Source: an uncultured Clostridia bacterium
GTDB taxonomy: Bacteria; Bacillota; Clostridia; Christensenellales; Borkfalkiaceae
Direction: 5' to 3'
Assembly (NCBI GenBank): GCA_944376035.1
Contig: CALWBJ010000092.1
Location: 1 to 8,825, forward strand
DNA: 8,825 bases
Shown here piece after piece: positions 5,871 through 8,825 of the stretch (position 1 is the stretch's first letter; each line of letters opens with the position of its first letter). A program made the translations under genes and the position numbers. The notes beneath the pieces are model-generated. The model saw nothing but the letters and a program-made list of their open reading frames with translations, had not been told where the DNA came from and ran no database searches.

Positions 5871-5888
5871 AATTTATTACTTAATTAT

Positions 5889-5917
5889 TTGCAATTAAGG
5901 CTTAAAAGTTATATAAT
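5889..5917 (+). promoter_or_regulatory. Promoter of the alpha-oxoamine synthase gene
   Basis: TTGCAA (5889-5894), a 17-nt spacer and a perfect TATAAT (5912-5917). Predicted +1 is near 5924, giving a 30-nt leader to the ATG at 5954. The -35 is embedded in TTGCAATTAA, the same ten bases as one arm of the operator-like repeat before the Rrf2 gene. Confidence 0.7.
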
Positions 5918-5953
5918 AAATTCATAACTGAAATGACAAGGATGGGTCAGGTT

Positions 5954-7147
5954 ATGGATTTATTTAAAAAATGCGACAATCACGAACTTCTCGACATGGC
6001 GAGAGCAAAAGGGATTTATCCTTACTTTCACCAACTCAATTCCAAGCAAGGCCCTGAGGTCATTATGGAAGGAAAAGACATTATAATGATCGGGTCTAAT
6101 AACTATCTCGGGCTCACTTCTCACCCGGAAGTTATCGAAGCGGGTATAAAGGCTTTGGAGCAGTACGGTTCGGGTTGTTCGGGGAGCAGGTTTTTGAACG
6201 GCACTTTAACCGCGCACGTTGAACTCGAAAAAGAACTTGCTGCATTTTTGAAAAAAGAAGACGTAGTTACTTTTTCCACAGGATATCAGACTAACCTCGG
6301 AATAATAAGCGCTATTGCCGGCAGAACCGACTATATACTTTGCGATAAGGAAAATCACGCCAGCATTTATGACGGTTGCAGGCTGAGTTTTGCAAGAATG
6401 CTGAGATATAACCATTCCGATATGGAAGACCTTGAAAGGCAATTGAAAACCATCGATACCTCTAATTCGGGTATACTTATTGTTACCGACGGTGTGTTCA
6501 GTATGGGCGGAGATATATGTAAACTTCCCGAAATAGTTGCGCTTGCCGAAAAGTACGGTGCGCGCGTAATGGTAGACGACGCTCACGGTCTGGGCGTATT
6601 AGGCGAACACGGCAGAGGCACCGCCGAATATTTCGGACTTGAAGATAAAGTTGATATATACATGGGCACTTTTTCAAAATCGCTCGCAAGTATAGGCGGA
6701 TATATGGCGGCAAGTAAAAAGGTGTGCGATTATGTGCGCCACGTTTCCCGTCCGTTCATTTTCTGCGCGAGTATAACGCCCGCGTCGGTTGCATGCGCGA
6801 GAAAGGCTCTTGAAATTCTCATCAGAGAACCGCAGAGAGTTAAAAGACTTAGCGAAATAAGCAATTATATGCGTAACGGACTGAAACGTGAGGGAATCGA
6901 TATTATAGACATAAGTCCCACTCCTATAATTCCTATTTATACGTACGGAGACGTGCGTACTTTCACGGCATGCAAACTCCTGTTTGAACGCGGAGTATAC
7001 GTAAATCCCGTCGTATCTCCCGCGACTCCCGTGGGCAAGAGTCTTATACGTACTAGTTATACCGCAACCCATACCGAAGAGCAGATGGACAGAGCGCTTA
7101 AACAGATAAAAGCCGTTCTTCAAGAAGTAAAAGATATAAAAGACTGA
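5954..7147 (+). CDS. Serine palmitoyltransferase-like alpha-oxoamine synthase (PLP)
   Basis: This 397-residue fold-type I PLP enzyme belongs to the alpha-oxoamine synthases, which condense an amino acid with an acyl-CoA or acyl-ACP and release CO2 (family: SPT, BioF, Kbl, ALAS). Visible active-site residues are H135 in NHASIYDG (stacks on PLP), D209 and H211 in DDAHGLG, and the Schiff-base Lys242 in TFSKSLASIGG. The substrate-loop signature GSGCSGSRFLNGT matches serine palmitoyltransferases; Kbl usually has GMASVRFICGT and BioF GSGGSRLVSG. From memory it follows Bacteroides-type SPT along its whole length, including GIYPYF near the start and VNPVVSPA near the end. The ATG at 5954 fits that N-terminus and has AAGGA at 5938-5942; in-frame ATGs at 5933 and 5942 are less likely. 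It appears monocistronic, with its own promoter and terminator. The acyl donor and amino acid are not proven; a Kbl- or BioF-like role remains possible. Confidence 0.85.
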   Translation: MDLFKKCDNHELLDMARAKGIYPYFHQLNSKQGPEVIMEGKDIIMIGSNNYLGLTSHPEVIEAGIKALEQYGSGCSGSRFLNGTLTAHVELEKELAAFLKKEDVVTFSTGYQTNLGIISAIAGRTDYILCDKENHASIYDGCRLSFARMLRYNHSDMEDLERQLKTIDTSNSGILIVTDGVFSMGGDICKLPEIVALAEKYGARVMVDDAHGLGVLGEHGRGTAEYFGLEDKVDIYMGTFSKSLASIGGYMAASKKVCDYVRHVSRPFIFCASITPASVACARKALEILIREPQRVKRLSEISNYMRNGLKREGIDIIDISPTPIIPIYTYGDVRTFTACKLLFERGVYVNPVVSPATPVGKSLIRTSYTATHTEEQMDRALKQIKAVLQEVKDIKD

Positions 7148-7200
7148 TAAAATACTTTTTAAGTGTATAAAATCGCAAATATTTAAGTTTGAAAATACTT

Positions 7201-7230
7201 AACTCCGCCTTATAGGCGGAGTTTTAATTT
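7201..7230 (+). terminator. Terminator of the alpha-oxoamine synthase gene
   Basis: AACTCCGCCT (7201-7210) pairs perfectly with AGGCGGAGTT (7214-7223) over a 3-nt loop, followed by TTTAATTT. It lies 53 nt after the stop codon. Confidence 0.9.
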
Positions 7231-7314
7231 GCCCATTTTTTATAGCAGTTAAGATTTTTAAGTTTTAAGTTGTAATGTTTAATTTTTCGGGTATAATTTT
7301 TAATGTTTATTTTC

Positions 7315-7343
7315 TTGACAAGAGCACATAATGTTATTATAAT
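7315..7343 (+). promoter_or_regulatory. Perfect-consensus promoter of the Rrf2-nifS operon
   Basis: TTGACA (7315-7320), a 17-nt spacer and TATAAT (7338-7343) are all exact consensus. Predicted +1 is about 7350. So strong a promoter fits a gene kept in check by a repressor. Confidence 0.88.
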
Positions 7344-7344
7344 A

Positions 7345-7371
7345 TAATTGCAACTAAAAAGGTTGCAATTA
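7345..7371. promoter_or_regulatory. Candidate operator: 10-bp perfect inverted repeat over +1
   Basis: TAATTGCAAC (7345-7354) and GTTGCAATTA (7362-7371) are exact reverse complements around a 7-bp centre. The repeat starts 1 bp after the -10 hexamer and covers the predicted transcription start, an ideal place for repression. The dimeric Rrf2 protein encoded just downstream is the obvious candidate binder (inference). It could alternatively form a short RNA hairpin at the transcript's 5' end. Confidence 0.65.
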
Positions 7372-7391
7372 AATTTCGGAGGGGTAAAGCA

Positions 7392-7793
7392 GTGAAATTA
7401 TCGTCAAAGACGCATTACGGGCTGATGGCGTGCCACATACTCGGGAAAAACTACCCCGACGGTACTGTTTCCGCGAGTGCGCTCGAAAGTATGATAAGCG
7501 TATCGGGGAAATATCTGGAAAAGATAATGCGTATGCTTTCGGGGCGGGGAATTGTCGCGGCGTCGAGAGGCGCAAGCGGCGGATACTACCTTAAACGCAG
7601 TCCCGAAGAAATAACTATCGGAGAGATAGTACGCGCTCTTGAAGACGATATGGAAATAATAGAATGTGTAAAGAGCGACGGTAAATGTAAGTGCTGCCCT
7701 ACAAGCGGGGTATGGAAAAAACTTTATGAAGGAATAAACGGAGTTCTCGATTCTATGACTTTAAAACAGATGATAGACGGAGAACTGCATTAA
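7392..7793 (+). CDS. iscR: Rrf2 family regulator, IscR-like
   Basis: This 133-residue protein is a winged helix-turn-helix dimeric regulator of the Rrf2 family. The N-terminus KLSSKTHYGLMACHIL, the recognition region VSGKYLEKIMRMLSGRGIVAASRGASGGYYL (residues about 37-67) and the following ITIGEIVRALED are typical. Four cysteines, C92, C99, C101 and C102, lie where IscR binds a [2Fe-2S] cluster; E. coli IscR uses C92, C98 and C104, so spacing here differs. It likely senses Fe-S status and represses this operon. The start is a GTG at 7392, set by GGAGGGG at 7378-7384 (7 nt away). The cysteine desulfurase gene follows after 31 bp with no terminator. CymR-type regulators lack the cysteines, which favours an IscR-like role. 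Confidence 0.9.
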   Translation: MKLSSKTHYGLMACHILGKNYPDGTVSASALESMISVSGKYLEKIMRMLSGRGIVAASRGASGGYYLKRSPEEITIGEIVRALEDDMEIIECVKSDGKCKCCPTSGVWKKLYEGINGVLDSMTLKQMIDGELH

Positions 7794-7824
7794 AGAAAAA
7801 AATTTACCTTATACGGAGAGGATT

Positions 7825-8825
7825 ATGATAAAAAAACCTATTTATTTTGACCATGCGGCAACCACTCCTTTATGTAAGGAAGCGTTTGAGAAGATGGCGC
7901 CGTATTTTACCGAGATTTTCGGCAATGCCAACAGCCAGCACGTGTTCGGGAGGGAGGCTGTAAAGGCGGTTGACGAGGCAAGAGATACTATTGCTAAGAT
8001 AATAAACGCCAAACCGAGCGAAGTTTATTTTACTTCGGGCGGAACGGAGTCCGATAACTGGGCGCTGCGCGGCTCCATGCACGCTTTAAAAGACAAGGGC
8101 AGACATTTTATAATAAGTCCTATTGAACATGCCGCCATGCTCGCTACGGCAAAGGCCCTTGAAAAAGAGGGATTTTCATATGACTTTATGAAAGTGGACG
8201 AGTACGGGTTTGTCGATACCGCGCATCTCGAAAGCATAATAAGACCTGACACGGTGTTTATCGGCTGCATGCTTGCAAATAACGAAGTGGGGACGATAGA
8301 ACCTATAAAAGAGATGGCAGAGATTGCGCACAGGCACGGGGCGGTGTTTTTCACCGACGCGGTGCAGGCGGCGGGCGTGCTGAAAACCGACGTAAAAGAA
8401 CTCGGCGTGGATCTTATGAGCATGAGTTCTCATAAGATTTACGGTCCGAAGGGAATGGGTGCGCTTTATATAAGAAACGGCTTAAAGATTGAAAGCATTA
8501 TTACGGGCGGTCATCAGGAGAGAATGAAACGCGGCGGAACGACTAACGTGCCGGGAGTAGTCGGATTTGCCGAGGCGTTTAAAATAGCGGATAGAGAACG
8601 CGAGGAAAATTTCAGATACGTAAGCGCTCTGCGCGACAGATTTATCGACAGGGTTTTAAACGAAGTACCGTTTGTAAAACTTAACGGTCCGAGGGAAAAA
8701 AGGCTTCCCGCCAACGCCGATTTTTCTTTCAGGTTTATTGAAGGAGAATCCATACTTTTCAGTTTAGACCTTGCGGGTATTGCCGTTTCCAGCGGTTCTG
8801 CGTGTTCGTCCGGTTCGCTCGAACC
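7825..8825 (+). CDS. nifS: Cysteine desulfurase, NifS/IscS type (3' end outside window)
   Basis: A PLP enzyme that takes sulfur from L-cysteine as an enzyme persulfide and passes it to Fe-S scaffolds or tRNA thiolation enzymes, leaving alanine. 333 codons are visible; the family is usually 380-400 residues, so roughly 50-65 are missing past the window edge. Seen in order: YFDHAATTP at the N-terminus, TSGGTESDN (substrate/PLP loop), SPIEHAA (PLP-stacking His), LANNEVGTIEP, TDAVQAAG, the Schiff-base Lys204 in SSHKIYGPKG, and the catalytic Cys327 in SSGSACSSGSLEP, which marks group I (NifS/IscS) and not SufS. The usual NPSS-x-H stretch reads NANSQH. The start ATG has GGAGAGG at 7815-7821. It is co-transcribed with the Rrf2 gene; an IscU/NifU-like scaffold or mnmA would be a usual next gene. 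Confidence 0.96.
   Translation, partial: MIKKPIYFDHAATTPLCKEAFEKMAPYFTEIFGNANSQHVFGREAVKAVDEARDTIAKIINAKPSEVYFTSGGTESDNWALRGSMHALKDKGRHFIISPIEHAAMLATAKALEKEGFSYDFMKVDEYGFVDTAHLESIIRPDTVFIGCMLANNEVGTIEPIKEMAEIAHRHGAVFFTDAVQAAGVLKTDVKELGVDLMSMSSHKIYGPKGMGALYIRNGLKIESIITGGHQERMKRGGTTNVPGVVGFAEAFKIADREREENFRYVSALRDRFIDRVLNEVPFVKLNGPREKRLPANADFSFRFIEGESILFSLDLAGIAVSSGSACSSGSLE

Noticed and set aside
5933..5953. ATG codons at 5933 and 5942 as starts of the alpha-oxoamine synthase
   Set aside because: No SD upstream of 5933, and the predicted transcript leaves only 9 nt of leader. The SPT N-terminus fits 5954, with AAGGA upstream. Not fully excluded.
6206..7123. Minus-strand open frames inside the alpha-oxoamine synthase gene
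   Set aside because: Antisense shadows of a strongly conserved enzyme gene; no start signals.
851..7147. SDR protein and SPT-like enzyme as a ceramide pathway pair (the bacterial ceramide reductase is also SDR-like)
   Set aside because: They are 4 kb apart in separate units with unrelated genes between, and the SDR lacks a clear catalytic motif. No ceramide synthase or acyl carrier protein is visible.
7870..8753. Minus-strand open frames at the right end
   Set aside because: They are shadows of the cysteine desulfurase gene, which runs open to the window edge on the plus strand with all catalytic motifs.

Overview
The window looks like a chromosomal stretch of a low-GC Gram-positive bacterium, most likely a member of the Clostridia (Bacillota). 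The evidence is very AT-rich intergenic DNA, strong GGAGG-type ribosome binding sites, near-consensus TTGACA/TATAAT promoters, many compact intrinsic terminators, a lipobox lipoprotein, and an Rrf2 regulator next to a group I cysteine desulfurase. I cannot assign a genus. No mobile element, phage gene, CRISPR array, tRNA or rRNA is visible.

Layout: (1) 1-740: ribosomal protein L7/L12 (rplL), then a non-coding stretch of nested hairpins ending in a terminator; rpoB, the usual neighbour, does not follow. (2) 740-1850: a monocistronic NAD(P)-binding SDR/epimerase-like gene with its own promoter and an 18-bp-stem terminator. (3) 1930-2581: a class I SAM methyltransferase with no ribosome binding site, whose predicted transcription start falls on its ATG (candidate leaderless mRNA). 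(4) 2732-3817: a secreted lipoprotein with a degenerate cyclophilin-like domain, with its own promoter and terminator. (5) 3768-4132: a convergent intergenic region with four hairpins and short direct repeats. (6) 4133-5870: a divergent pair, an unknown 312-aa protein on the minus strand (second candidate leaderless gene) and a 237-aa protein with two helix-turn-helix-like segments and a C-terminal coiled coil. (7) 5889-7230: a PLP-dependent alpha-oxoamine synthase that resembles bacterial serine palmitoyltransferase more than BioF or Kbl, as a single-gene unit. (8) 7315-8825: an Rrf2/IscR-like regulator followed 31 bp later by a NifS/IscS-type cysteine desulfurase cut off by the window end; a 10-bp perfect inverted repeat over the predicted start site is a good autoregulatory operator candidate.

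Most genes appear to be separate short transcription units, each with its own promoter and terminator. The clear functional unit is the Fe-S assembly operon at the right end. The most unusual observations are the serine-palmitoyltransferase-like enzyme in a Clostridia-like background, the two candidate leaderless genes among strongly SD-led neighbours, and the cyclophilin-fold lipoprotein lacking catalytic residues. I see no obvious multi-gene novel system such as a defence or biosynthetic cluster.
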